Below are positions 11,046 to 22,685 of a DNA stretch of 64,000 bases, piece by piece. The DNA is from Salvia splendens (Eukaryota > Streptophyta > Magnoliopsida > Lamiales > Lamiaceae). Within the stretch, counting starts at the first letter, position 1, and each line of letters begins with the position of its first letter. Made by a program: the position numbers and the translations under genes. The notes beneath the pieces were generated by a model. It was not told where the DNA came from. It worked only from the letters and a program-made list of their open reading frames with translations, and made no database searches. The stretch lies in the NCBI RefSeq assembly GCF_004379255.2, contig NC_056053.1, positions 25,540,188 to 25,604,187 on the forward strand. The letters are read 5' to 3'.

Positions 11046-12853
11046 TACTATATACTTACCACACACACAGAGCACCATTTTTGGTGCCCACATAGACCAC
11101 CTGCAGGCAAGCATGAAATATATTGATTGAAAAGGCATAATTCAGAGACAGTGGTCACACATATTTCACACGACATAAATTATCATAGTTGTTGAGTGCA
11201 TAATACCTGAATTTTAGCAATTTCCATTGCTTTATTGCTTATATATGCATGGTAATTAAAGTTGTCATACAATTTTATACTTATATATGTTCATAATTAT
11301 TGTTTTTTTCATGGATGAACATCTAAGTATAAGGAACTATATATAAATTAAAAAAAGGAGGCAAGTTTAAACTCTAGTTCAATCACGAATTAAGCGTTTA
11401 AATTCATCACTGCTGCAATTAATTATAGATGATTAAATTAATATAATGATGTATATAATCAGATAACGCGTGTATAATTATTATACATATGCATACAAAA
11501 TTTATATTTTTGTTTTCCTACATTTTATATCATAAAGTTAGTTGTGTGTGTTCTAGTCTAATATAGGGAAATAATTCAGCAAAAAAAATTACCACGACAA
11601 TATTTTGTAGCAGTTCAATATCAATTCACTACACCACCTTTTATTACGATTCCAATTATTTCCATCAAAATTTATTCAATATGCATCCGTAACGCGACGT
11701 TGTTTTGTTAGTTAAAATTTTACGAATATTTAATTATAATAATACTATAGTTATGATATCTATATATATCACAAATTTGGAAATTAATAATTAAGAGAGA
11801 GAGAGAGAGAGATTGTGTTTAATTAAGGGCGGTTGGTAAATGATGAAATTGTGGGAAAAGCGTGGTCACTCAAAATCGTGCAATTATGCCAGAGAAAAGC
11901 GCATGCATGGTTTGACGCTATCTTATTTTCCCTTTTCCACAATAGTTTCTACCACTTTACCACTTTCCTTTATAATGTACTAGTACTTAAATGTTTTCTT
12001 ATTACTATAAGAAACTCAATAAGCATAAGTCACAGATCAATAGTCGAGTCGTTAAAACTTCTAGTGAGAACCTCGTGGGAGGCACACCAACATTAGAAAA
12101 TAAAGAGTACTCGTTTTTAACAAAATATTAACAAATCAAGGACTCCATGTAGAAAAAAATGAGCAAGATGGAAGAGGCCCAAATCCTTATGTAATATGCT
12201 ATCATAGAGAGTTATATGTAATTTCTAATTTGTAATTAGACTTAATTTGATATTTATATAGTTTATAAATTTGGTAACCCTAGATTTGTAATCACAACTT
12301 ATGAATAATTAAAGGGTGTAAATTAACGCTAATATATATACACACACATGCAAGTCTGTATGTGAGAGAGAGTAGAGATAGTGCGGTGAAAAAAATGCAA
12401 AACTAGGGAAGAAGAGACAAGCTTTCCATCTACCCTTTCAATTGGCTCCTTTTATTTTCAATCTTTTACCGCATTATTGTTATTATTATTATTAGAAATA
12501 CCTACTACAAAATTCATACTACATAGTTTGTTGTTATTATGAGGATATTTATGTTTCACCTAACTTATGTCGCAGAAACTCCAAATACATGTAGCAAGTA
12601 GGAGTAGTACTATATATTATGAGGTACTCCTATAGACGAAAAAAAAATACTCAATTTATAAAGAAGTTATTATTTATTTATTAATAAAATTTCATTTGAG
12701 GTGTACATAAGTACACTTTATTCTCCTTAAAGTTGTGTAGTGCTATAAGAAAAGGGGGCATTCACTTTTTCGTTTAATAATAAAGCATTGTTAGTTAAAA
12801 CACAACAAGACACGAAAATAAATATTGAGTGGAGAATTTTCGTTATACTAGTA

Positions 12854-13091
12854 CTCCCTCCGTCCCTCTGTAGTATAAGTGTTTCATTTTGAGCATTCGT
12901 TTTGAAAAAAATGATAATAAATAGTTAAAGTGAAGAGATAGTAAAGTAAGAGAGAAAATAATATAGATAAAATCATTCTCTATATTATTTTCTCTGTTAT
13001 TTTACTTTCTCTATACTTTAACTATTTATTAGTATTATTTTCCCAAAATGAGTGATGAAAATAAAAACGCCTCTACTGAAGAGGGACGGAG
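12854..13091. mobile_element. Stowaway-like MITE
   Basis: CTCCCTCCGTCCCTCT and its inverted copy AGAGGGACGGAG bound 238 bp. The left flank is TA; the right flank has mutated to TC. The interior is itself a long inverted repeat: the AATAGTTAAAGTGAAGAGA region faces its complement near 13000. Confidence 0.75.
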
Positions 13092-13217
13092 TCAACCAAT
13101 ATTGCTTTCTGTTGCAGTTTTATATTTCTTCCTCTTCTGTGTTGGAAGTGGAGAAAATATTAGCTTGATTTTATATGTTTTCATTATGTTTTCTTATCTT
13201 AGCTTGAAAGTATCGTG

Positions 13218-14771
13218 ATCATATGATAACCCCTAAATATCGTAATAACCCTATAACCAAATCTGGACCACACATATTTTCTAATCATGCGGTTGAGATT
13301 CAAACTTAGATTTACTTCATAAAAAAAGCGCGGGGGTAAAACTGTCATTTCCCTCATTTAATTTCTGAATTTCGCCAAATATCACGTAAAATGATAAAAT
13401 GATAGGTTTATTACATAGAATGATAGTTTTGAGATTCAAACTTAGATTTACTTCATAAAAAAAAAGCGCGGGAGTAAAACTGTCATTTCCCTCATTTAAT
13501 TTCTAAATTTCGCCAAATATCACGTAAAATAATAAAATGATAAAATGATAGGTTTATTGCATAGAATGATAGTTTTGCCGGATAGAATTATACTCTGAGT
13601 TGATAAAATGATACTTTTGACTGACTGATAAAATGATAGGTTTATTGCATAGAATGATAGTTTTGCCGGATAGAATGATACTCTGAGTTGATAAAATGAT
13701 ACTTTTGACTGACCGATAAAATGATAGGTTTATTGCATAGAATGATAGTTTTGCCGGATAGAATGATACTCTGAGTTGATAAAATGATACTTTTGACTGA
13801 CTGATAAAATGATATATGTTAGGTTTATTGCATAGAATGATAGTTTTTCCGGATAGAATGATACTCTGAGTTGATAAAATGATACTTTTAACTTATAAAT
13901 GTTAGGTTTACTGCATAAAATGATAGTTTTTCCGGATAGAATGATACTTTCAGCCGATAGAATGATAGTTTTGCCGGGTAGAATGATACTTTAAGCCGAT
14001 AGAATGATAGGTATTTTTGGTGTATAAAATGACATTTTTGTTTAATAAAATGATACTTTTACCTGATAAAATGATAATCTAAGCGGATAAAATGACAGTA
14101 ACCTTATAAAAATGATACTCTGAGTTGATAAAATGATACGTTTACTGCTTTGTAGGTTTGTATATTATGTATTGTGCCGATTATATTAGGTTTATTGCAT
14201 AGAATGATAGTTTTGCCGGATAGAATGATACTCTGAGTTGATAAAATGATACTTTTGACTGACTGATAAAATGATATATGTTAGGTTTATTGCATAGAAT
14301 GATAGTTTTGTCGGATAGAATGATACTCTGAGTTGATAAAATGATACTTTTGACTGACTGATAAAATGATAAAATGATAGGTTTATTGCATAGAATGATA
14401 GTTTTGCCGGATAGAATGATACTCTGAGTTGATAAAATGATACTTTTGACTGACTGATAAAATGATAAAATGATATATGTTAGGTTTATTGCATAGAATG
14501 ATAGTTTTGCCGGATAGAATGATACTCTGAGTTGATAAAATGATACTTTTGACTGACTGATAAAATGATCAAATGAGCGAAATTCAGAAATTAAATGAGC
14601 GAAATTTGGATACGTAAATTTTATCATGAGCGAAATGACATATTTACCCCCGCGCTTTTTTTTATGAAGTAAATCTAAGTTTGAATCTAGACCACGTGAT
14701 TTTAAAAATGTGTGGTCCAGATTTAGTTATAGGGTTATTACGGAAATTGGGGTTATCATTATAATGCACCC
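13218..14771. mobile_element. Long-TIR, non-autonomous element (MULE/foldback-like) with minisatellite core
   Basis: The left arm starts ATATGATAACCCC near 13218 and runs through CCACACAT and AAGCGCGGGGGTAAA. The right arm repeats the same words inverted, from about 14590 to 14771. The arms are roughly 150-180 bp. The left arm has an internal second copy of its AAACTTAGATTTACTTCAT segment at about 13438. The core is a minisatellite. No transposase is present. No clean target duplication was found, because the left tip differs from the right tip GGGTGCATTAT, so the class is uncertain. Confidence 0.6.
13520..14570. repeat. Minisatellite of about 85-90 bp units built from AATGATA words
   Basis: Units contain, in order, GGTTTATTGCATAGAATGAT, TTTTGCCGGATAGAATGATA, CTCTGAGTTGATAAAATGAT and ACTTTTGACTGACTGATAAA. 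About eight or nine units occur, some shortened or rearranged in the middle (13880-14160). The minus-strand open frame over 14181-14627 comes only from translating this repeat. Confidence 0.85.
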
Positions 14772-15286
14772 TATATATATATGATGCGTATGCATATACA
14801 GTTTTCATGTACTAACATTTACTTCGAGTTCGAGATGCTACATCAATTGAAGTTGGTCTCACTAAGCTAGTTGATCTGCCGCTTTCAATTTCATATTGAT
14901 CTCCTAGTAATTGTGGAAGGTTCATTGTAGACGTAAAAGATCGCACAAAATCTCCTTTTTCACATAATGAATGGCAGCTTGCTCATTTACTTTTAAGTTA
15001 ATTATGCGATTAAAATATATGAAACCATATTTTGTGCTGGGGGAACTTAAATTTATATATTTAGAACTTTTGAAAGTAAATATTAATATTATAAGCGCAG
15101 GTGTCGCGTATGGTATGGAGTGGGAAAGAGTTTTTCAAAAAGGTACTAAAGATGAAATCAAGTTATTTGATTCTATATAAATTTTTCAAAGATTGCATTA
15201 ATATATGGAATTATTTACTATAATCACCCCAACATGTTTCCATTACTATGTTATCTGCTGACACAACATATATACGGTGATGTATA

Positions 15287-15718
15287 TGTTTGAATAAAAT
15301 TAAACTTTGATTTTTAGTAGAATTATCTAAATATGATAAATATCTAGATATTTTAGTAGAATTCTCTAGATTATAGATATTACGTAGAATTCTTTAGAAT
15401 TAGTAGGTATTAAAATATTTAGATATTTTTAGAATGTTAGGAAAATATCTAGATTTTTATGGAGAAAAATTCTAGATATAAAATATTAAAGAATCTAGTA
15501 GAGAATTCTAGAATATGAAGTGAATGCCTATAAATAGGATAAAGTTGTAACATTTTGTACAAGTTGAGAACTTGAGAAGTTTGAGAAATAAAGAGTGTGT
15601 CTTACTTTCCCCACATCACCACTCCAAAATCATTTCCCATATATTCCACTCATTCTCCTCTCAAATACTTCCTCCAAACTAAATTACTCATCCAACATAT
15701 ATCTTATATATTCCAACA
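15287..15718 (+). repeat. 5' LTR of the copia element
   Basis: The LTR is 432 bp, starting TGTTTGAATAAAATT and ending CCAACA. A TATAAATA box lies near 15530. It supplies the empty-site sequence (GGTATTAAAATATT) for the MITE insertion found in the 3' LTR. Confidence 0.92.
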
Positions 15719-15721
15719 AAG

Positions 15722-15734
15722 TGGTACCAAAGCC
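15722..15734 (+). other. Primer binding site of the copia element
   Basis: TGGTACCAAAGCC follows the 5' LTR after three bases. It resembles the TGGTATCAGAGCC complement of initiator tRNA-Met used by most plant copia elements, with two substitutions. Confidence 0.7.
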
Positions 15735-15753
15735 ATAAGTTCCTACCTATAGT

Positions 15754-18700
15754 ATGGCTAACTTGCCGTCGTTCCAAGTCCCCATGCTCAATAAGAGCAG
15801 TTTCGATAATTGGAGTATCAAGATGAAAGCGTTATTGGGAGCCCACGACGTTTGGGAGATCGTGGAGAGTGGCTACGAGGAGCCGCAAGACGAGACCGAT
15901 CTATCCCAACAACAAAGGGATAGATTGTGAGATGTGAGAGAGAGAGACAAGAAAGCTCTCTATCTCATCTACCAAGATCTAGGGGACGACGATTTCGAGA
16001 AGATATCAAGTGTAAGCACGGCCAAAGAAGCGTGGAAGAAGCTCCAAATCTCGTGTGTTGGTGTGGAGCGAGTAAAGAAGGTATGTCTCCAACCTTTAAG
16101 AGGAGAATTTGAGTCTTTACATATGAAAGAGTCCGAATCGATTTCGGATTATTTTTCAAGAGTCTTGGCAGTATCAAATCAAATGAAAAGAAATGGTGAA
16201 AATTGGAGGATGATAGAATCATGGAGAAAATATTGCGCTCTCTAACCCCTAATTTTGAGCACATAGTAGTTACAATAGAAGAAACAAAAGATTTGGAGGA
16301 AATGACTATCGATCATTTATTGTGTTCACTACAAGCATATGAGGAGAAACAAAAGAAGAAACAAGAAATTGTGGAGCAACTTTTAAAGTTGCAAGTAAGC
16401 CTAAAGGAGAAAGAAGAAAGTTAGGGTAATGGTGGTGGTCGACAAGGAAGAGGTCGCGGACAAAGACAAGATCGTGGTCGTGGTCGAGGATATGCTCGTG
16501 GACGTGGTCGGGGATATTTTGCAAACAATGAAGAAAGAAATGAGTCTCCAAGTATAGGACGAGGAAGGAGCAACCCACAGTCGAGGTACGATAAATCTTC
16601 AATAAAGTGTTATAATTGTCATAGATATGGGCACTATGCTTCCGAGTGCAGAGACACAAAATCAAAAGTTGAAGAGAAGCCAATTACGTGGAGAATACGA
16701 ATGAAGAAAATGAATGTGTTCTTCTAGCTTATAAAGGAGAAGCTGGAAGAAAAGATGATATGTGGTACCTCGACACAGGAGCGAGCAACCATATGTGCGG
16801 GAACAAGAGCATGTTTGTGGAGCTTGATGAATCAGTAAGTGGCAATGTCTCCTTTGGTAATGAATCTAAAATTTTAGTTAAAGGAAAAGGCAAGATCATA
16901 ATTCGCTAAAGAATGGAGCTCAAGATTTCATTTCTAACGTATATTACATGCCCAATATGAGAAATAATATACTGAGTCTTGGACAACTCTTAGAAAAAGG
17001 TTACAACATTCATATGAAAGATTATAGCCTTTCAATAAGAGATGACAAAAATGATTTAATGGCCAAGGTGTCAATGTCCAAGAATAGAATGTTCTTATTA
17101 AATGTTCAAAATGATGTGGTGAAGTGTCTTCAAGCATGTTATAAAGATAAGCCTTGGCTATGGCATCTTCGATTTGGGCACTTGAATTTTGGTAGCTTAA
17201 AATTGCTATCAAATAAAGAAATAGTACGAGGATTACCGCCCATCGAGCACCCCGATCAACTCTGTGAAGGATGCTTAGTTGGGAAGCACTTCAGAAAGCC
17301 GTTCCCAAAGGAGTCGAGTTCGAGAGCTCAGAAGCCATTGGAGTTAATCCATGCAGACGTGTGTAGACCAATCAAGCCAAGCTCCCTCAGTAAAAATAAT
17401 TATTTCCTACTTTTCATTGATGATTTTTCAAGAAAAACGTGGGTATACTTCTTGAAGCATAAATCAGAAGCATTTGACGCTTCAAGAAGTTCAAGGCTGC
17501 CATCGAGAAATAAAGTGGTCTAGAAATCAAAGCAATGAGGACCAACCGAGGTGGAGAATTCACATCAAGGGAGTTTCTAGAATTTTGCAAAGAAAGCAGA
17601 ATTCGGCGGCTACTAACAGTCCCGAGATCCCCCCAGCAGAATGAAGTGGCTGAACGCAAGAACATGGCCATCGTTGAGATGACTCGAAGCATGTTGAAGA
17701 CGAAGAATTTACCTAAAGAGCTTTGGGCAGAAGCAGTGGCGTGCGCCGTGCACTTGTCTAATAGGTCTCCAACAAAAAGTGTCTGGGGAATGACGCCTCA
17801 AGAAGCCTGGAGCGGGAGAAAACCAGGAATCGCCCACTTGAGAGTATTCGGGAGCAAAGCCTATGCACATGTACCAGATCAGACGAGGAGTAAACTCGAC
17901 GACAAAAGCAAGCCATTCATCTTCATCGGGTATGACTCTAACACTAAAGGCTATAAGTTATATGATCCAACTTGGCAGAAAACCATGATTAGCCGAGACG
18001 TAAAGTTCGATGAAGAAGGAACATGGGATTTCGGCACGGACAATGACTCCACCTTCATACCTCTATTTGGAGATCAAGGAACAATCGAGCAGGTGACAGA
18101 GGTGCAACAAGAACAAACAACTCCACCTACATCTCCTACATCAGTTAGAGGCTCGCCACCATCTTTCTTGAATGAAAAAGCCACACAACGCACGCGAAGC
18201 TTGGATGAAGTGTATGACGACACTGAAAGGTTAGAAGATCTCACCTTATTTTACTTATTTGCTGATTGTGAACCAGTTAGCTTTAAAGAAGCTACGACAA
18301 GTGAAAATTGGCGAGTCGCGATGGATGCAGAGATCAAAGCCATCGAGAATAATGACACTAACAAAAGGACACAAGGCCATTGGAGTCAAGTGGGTGTTTA
18401 AAATCAAGAAGAATTCCAACGGTGAAGTTGAAATATATAAAGCTAGACTCGTCGCCAAAGGATATTGCCAAACAGCTGGAATCGACTATGACGAGGTATT
18501 TGCTCCTGTCGCTCGGTTAGAAACTATTAGACTAATAGTCTCTCTTGCATCCCAAAATAGATGGAAGATATATCAAATGGATGTGAAGTAGGCTTTCTTG
18601 AATAGATTTCTTGATAAAGAAGTGTACATCAAACAGCCTGATGGCTACGTGGTGAATGGCCAAGAAGACAAATTTTTGAGGTTGAAGAAAGCCCTATACG

Positions 18701-19799
18701 GGCTAAAGCAAGCACCGAGAGCGTGGAATACCAGGATCGACAAATATCTTGAAGATAACAGCTTCACCAAATGCCCACACGAGCATGCGCTCTATTTGAA
18801 AAGTAAAGGAGATGATATCTTAATAGTGTGCTTGTATGTGGATGATCTCATTTTCACAGGAAATAATACAAGCATGTTCAAGGAATTCAAGAAGGCAATG
18901 ACTGAAGAATTCGAGATGACAGACATCGGGCTGATGGCATACTACCTCGGAGTGGAGGTAAATCAACGAGAAGATGGAATATTCATCACACAAGAACACG
19001 ATGCAAAGGAGATCCTGAAGAAGTTCAAAATGAAGGATTGCAAACCAATCAATACACCGGTGGAATGCGGGGTCAAGCTATCAAAGAACGATAAAGAGGA
19101 AAAGGTGGATCCGACACTATACAAGAGCTTGGTTGGAAGCCTACGGTACTTAACTTGCCCAAGGCCGAATATATTGTACGCTACAGGGCTCGTAAGTCGC
19201 TACATGGAGAATCCAACCACTACTCACTTCAAGGCAGCTAAGAGAATACTCTGATATCTCAAAGGTACGATTGACTATGGCCTATTATATTCAGCTACTA
19301 ACAATTACATGCTTGTTGGCTACAGTGATAGTGACTGGGCTGGTGACACTGATGACCGAAAGAATACAAGTGGATATGTGTTCTATATGGGTGACACTGC
19401 ATTCACTTGGATGTCTAAAAGACAGCTAATTGTCACATTATCAACCTTCGAAGCCAATATGTGGCTGCTACCTTCAGTGTTTGTCATGCAATTTGGCTCA
19501 GGAGTTTATTATCGGAGCTCGGGTGGCCATAAAAGGAGCCAACAACTATTTGTGTGGACAACAAGTCGGCCATTGCGCTATCCAAAAATCCAGTGTTCCA
19601 CAACCGAAGCAAACACATCGACACCCGCTACCACTACATCAGAGAATGCGCTGCAAATCAGGAGATTCAAGTCGAGTATGTGAAATCGCAGGATCAAGTT
19701 GCCGATATTTTCACAAAGCCCCTCAAGTACGATGACTTTATCAAGATCAGGACGTTGCTCGGAATGACAAATCAAGTTTGGAGGGGGGTGTTGGAATAA
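15754..19799 (+). pseudogene. Broken copia gag-pol polyprotein
   Basis: The frame opens at the ATG at 15754 and has a TGA at 15928-15930, then further frameshifts and stops (for example near 16200, 16422, 16690, 16908, 17520, 18400, 18590, 19250 and 19450). Visible in order are a gag domain, a CX2CX4HX4C zinc knuckle (16608-16649), a protease with DTGAS (about 16770), the GAG-pre-integrase WHLRFGH, and an integrase core (HADVC onward; DRTNRGGEF-like at 17535). Reverse transcriptase with LYVDD lies near 18830, and RNase H with YSDSDWAGD near 19320. Every piece of a normal element is present but in many frames, so the copy cannot encode its own proteins. Confidence 0.92.
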
Positions 19800-20141
19800 A
19801 ATTAAACTTGATTTTTAGTAGAATTATCTAGATATGATAAATATCTAGGTATTTTAGGAGAATTCTCTAGATTATAGATATCATGTAGAATTCTCTAAAA
19901 TTAGAAGGTATTAAGGCCATGTTTGGTTGTCAGGATTCTGTCTGGGAAAGTAATCTGATTCCTTAAATTTTAAATTTCTGTGTTTGTTTCCGTTTTTAAT
20001 CAAACTGAGAAAGTAATCAAAATCCTAAAACAAAGAAAGTTAGTACAACTTTCCAGGATTCTGAATCCTAACTTTTCTTAGTTGTTCTTTTTCCCAGTTT
20101 TAGGATTCTTACTTATTTAATGCAATATAGTATAGTTTTTT

Positions 20142-20176
<35 letters not shown>

Positions 20177-21137
20177 CCTTATTATTATTATTTATTACAA
20201 TGTTTTAAAAATAATTTAAAAGTACAAACCATACTTAATTTCATGATAATATATAACTATAATTCAAATTATCATAATTATAACTATATTATTAATATTT
20301 ATATTTAATTTTTATTATCATAATAATAATAATTTATTAAATAATTAAATATAATTATAATTATAATTATATAATTATATAATAATTATTACTTTATAAA
20401 TTAGTAATTAACAATAAAATTGTAGTAAAATTTTAAATTATAAAATTTAGTCAATAAAAAAATTAGTAAATATAATAATAATAATAATCTTATTTATTAT
20501 TATATTATTATATATTATGATGTATAATCCATATTTAAGCTATCCATTGTAATAATAAATAAAATAATATAATTATTATCATTTGTAATTAATAATTTAT
20601 TAAATAATATGTATTATTATTTTTTATAAATAAAAAACGATAATTATATTTTTAGTTTAGTGTTTAAATCAAATATAAACTTTAAAATCTTGATATTTTC
20701 CAACACGAGAAAGTAAAGTTATTAGGAATCAAATTCCCGGGATTCATTGTCCCAGGAATCATTTTCCCTGCCAACTTTACTTTCCCGTCAACCAAACATG
20801 GCCTAAAATATTTAGATATTCCTAGAATGTTAGGAAACTATCTAGATTTTTATGGAGAAAAAATCTAGATATAAAATATTAAAGAATCTAGTAGAGAATT
20901 CTAGAATATGAAGTGAATGCCTATAAATAGGAGAGAGTTGTAACATTTTGTACAAGATGAGAACTTGAGAAGTTTGAGAAATATAAAGTGTGTCTTACTT
21001 TCCCCACATCACCACTCCAAAATCATTCTCCACATCACCACTCCAAAATCATTTCCCATATATTCCACTCATTTTCCTCTCAAATACTTCATCCAAACTA
21101 AATTACTCCTCGAACATATATCTTATATATTCCAATA
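19789..21137 (+). repeat. 3' LTR of the copia element, split by a MITE
   Basis: It starts TGTTGGAATAAAATT directly after a GGAGGGGGG polypurine tract and ends CCAATA. Positions 19915-20803 are foreign. Near 21003-21056 a CCACATCACCACTCCAAAAT segment is present twice but only once in the 5' LTR, so it is a later small duplication. Confidence 0.92.
19915..20803. mobile_element. Tourist/PIF-type MITE inserted in the copia 3' LTR
   Basis: GGCCATGTTTGGTTG at the left is exactly mirrored by CAACCAAACATGGCC at the right. TAA is duplicated at 19912-19914 and 20804-20806. The 5' LTR of the same retrotransposon shows the undisturbed site with a single TAA, which proves the insertion. The 889-bp interior has no ORF of note and contains a long poly-T and ATT microsatellite region (about 20137-20640). 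Confidence 0.92.
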
Positions 21138-21142
21138 GTATA

Positions 21143-22685
21143 TTGGTGGAATATAATATGCATTCAAAATAAACAATTCTATAACAAAAGATTAACTAAC
21201 AAAAAGTTATGAGAATATTCACGAATATATGTGAGTGTAGGCATATAGGACAAGATTAACCAAATTGGATTGGGTTAGGACTTAAGAAAATAATAAAAAA
21301 AATTGAAAGTGGGAATGTCACCTTGATCAAAAAGAGTTGCACCATTTCCCAATAATTGAGCCATTATTACACCTAAAAGTTGCTTTCCTTTAAAATAATT
21401 ACATGATTAATATAATAAATTAATTAATGCTTCTTCTCTTAACCAAAGAGTCATCGTTGAAGACTGCATGCCCAAGTTTCCTTTGTCATTGTGGTTACAA
21501 TTAATTAATTAATTAATTGATTGATTGTTATTTCATGGAGGGATTGCAAATAGCATATTTTGATTTTCAATCTCTGAGTTTCGTTGTTTTTTATACAATT
21601 ATACATCTGATTTTGAATGCTGAGATAGATGATTTTGGGAAAATGTTTTATTTTAGGTTAGTTTTTAGGTTATTGTAAAACTATTGCGATGGTGTCGAAT
21701 ATACTGATAAGATTAGATAAATGTTGATCAATAGTGAAATATTTCAGTGAAAAATGGTGATCATTAATAATGAAAAATATTTTAGTGAATATATTTAGTT
21801 TCAACCAGACTTTCTAGGTTTTTTATTTCTTACCAATGTTTGTTTCACAGCTTCCGTGATAGTTCTATGATTTTAAATTTGTAATGACTAAACGGAGTGA
21901 CAGTAATTAATTAATTAATTTGAATAATATTAATAGTTCAGACGTGCAATAGTTGTTCGTTAATTGATGGATAAATTACTTAAATTGAATATAATTAAGA
22001 GGATTAATGAGTCAGCTTCAAATACCATTGCTATCACAAGGATTAATGGAAGATTTGAAAACGAAGTTCGTAATGGACAGTAAACAGTAAACACAATTGG
22101 CAGACAGGATAGAGTAATATCAAATTTAATACTAGTATATAGGATAAGAAATAGTAGTTTGATGAATTGTGGTCCAACAAATTATTTACTACTAATATTA
22201 GTTTAGTCAAATCAAATACTCTAGTATTTGGTAGTATATTTTATTTGGGTTCTTAACATGATGTAGATCATTATAAGTTTAAAGTAGGATCTGGAATTAA
22301 GGAGTAGTTAGAATCACTAATCGTGTATAGTAAGGGGGGTGTTTGATAGCTATACTAGAGCAAGTTAATATCTCAAATCAATCCTTAACCATGAAAATAA
22401 AAACATCTGAATTTAAATCGTAATACATAGCAAGTTGACTCGTGTCTCCCCATCTTCGACTCGGTCAGATGGATGATTGTAGAGTGGAATGTGCACGGCC
22501 GTGTTCAAGTTCTACATCCAGAAAATGAGTTCTAGAGTTAAAAAATGATGCGTAAAATGCAGGATGATCGATTTTGTGAGACGAGGAAGAAATCGAACAA
22601 GGTAATCCAAATTATACTTGGTGCAATACATGATTGAGTATTTTAAGGATCAGACAAGAAGACTAAAGAAGCTCAAAATTGTTTA
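21143..22685. other. AT-rich intergenic DNA, no gene seen
   Basis: No supported ORF or RNA gene. It contains short AATT-type microsatellites (about 21500-21520 and 21905-21920). A possible one-ended MITE remnant begins GGGGGGTGTTTGATAGC at about 22334. Confidence 0.5.

Larger units (their letters stand above)
8807..15286. other. Gene-poor AT-rich interval with MITEs and a minisatellite element
   Basis: No protein-coding gene is supported across this 6.5 kb. Its start probably holds the protease promoter and 5' leader. The rest is AT-rich DNA containing a Tourist-like MITE, two Stowaway-like MITEs and a long-TIR minisatellite element, each listed separately, plus a short GA microsatellite near 11795. 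ORFs at 11833-12096 and 14971-15180 have no recognisable features. Confidence 0.55.
15287..21137 (+). mobile_element. Ty1/copia LTR retrotransposon, decayed, with a nested MITE
   Basis: A 5' LTR (15287-15718), a primer-binding-site-like motif, gag-pol remains and a 3' LTR (19789-21137) are flanked by a perfect 5-bp target duplication, GTATA (15282-15286 and 21138-21142). The LTRs begin TGTTKGAATA and end TTCCAACA or TTCCAATA. The domain order protease, integrase, reverse transcriptase, RNase H marks the copia superfamily. The 3' LTR is interrupted by an 889-bp insertion; without it the two LTRs are of similar length. Confidence 0.95.

Noticed and set aside
14181..14627. A 148-codon minus-strand open frame rich in SFYQS and IILS repeats
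   Set aside because: It is the translation of the AATGATA minisatellite. Its periodicity equals that of the DNA repeat and it resembles no protein.
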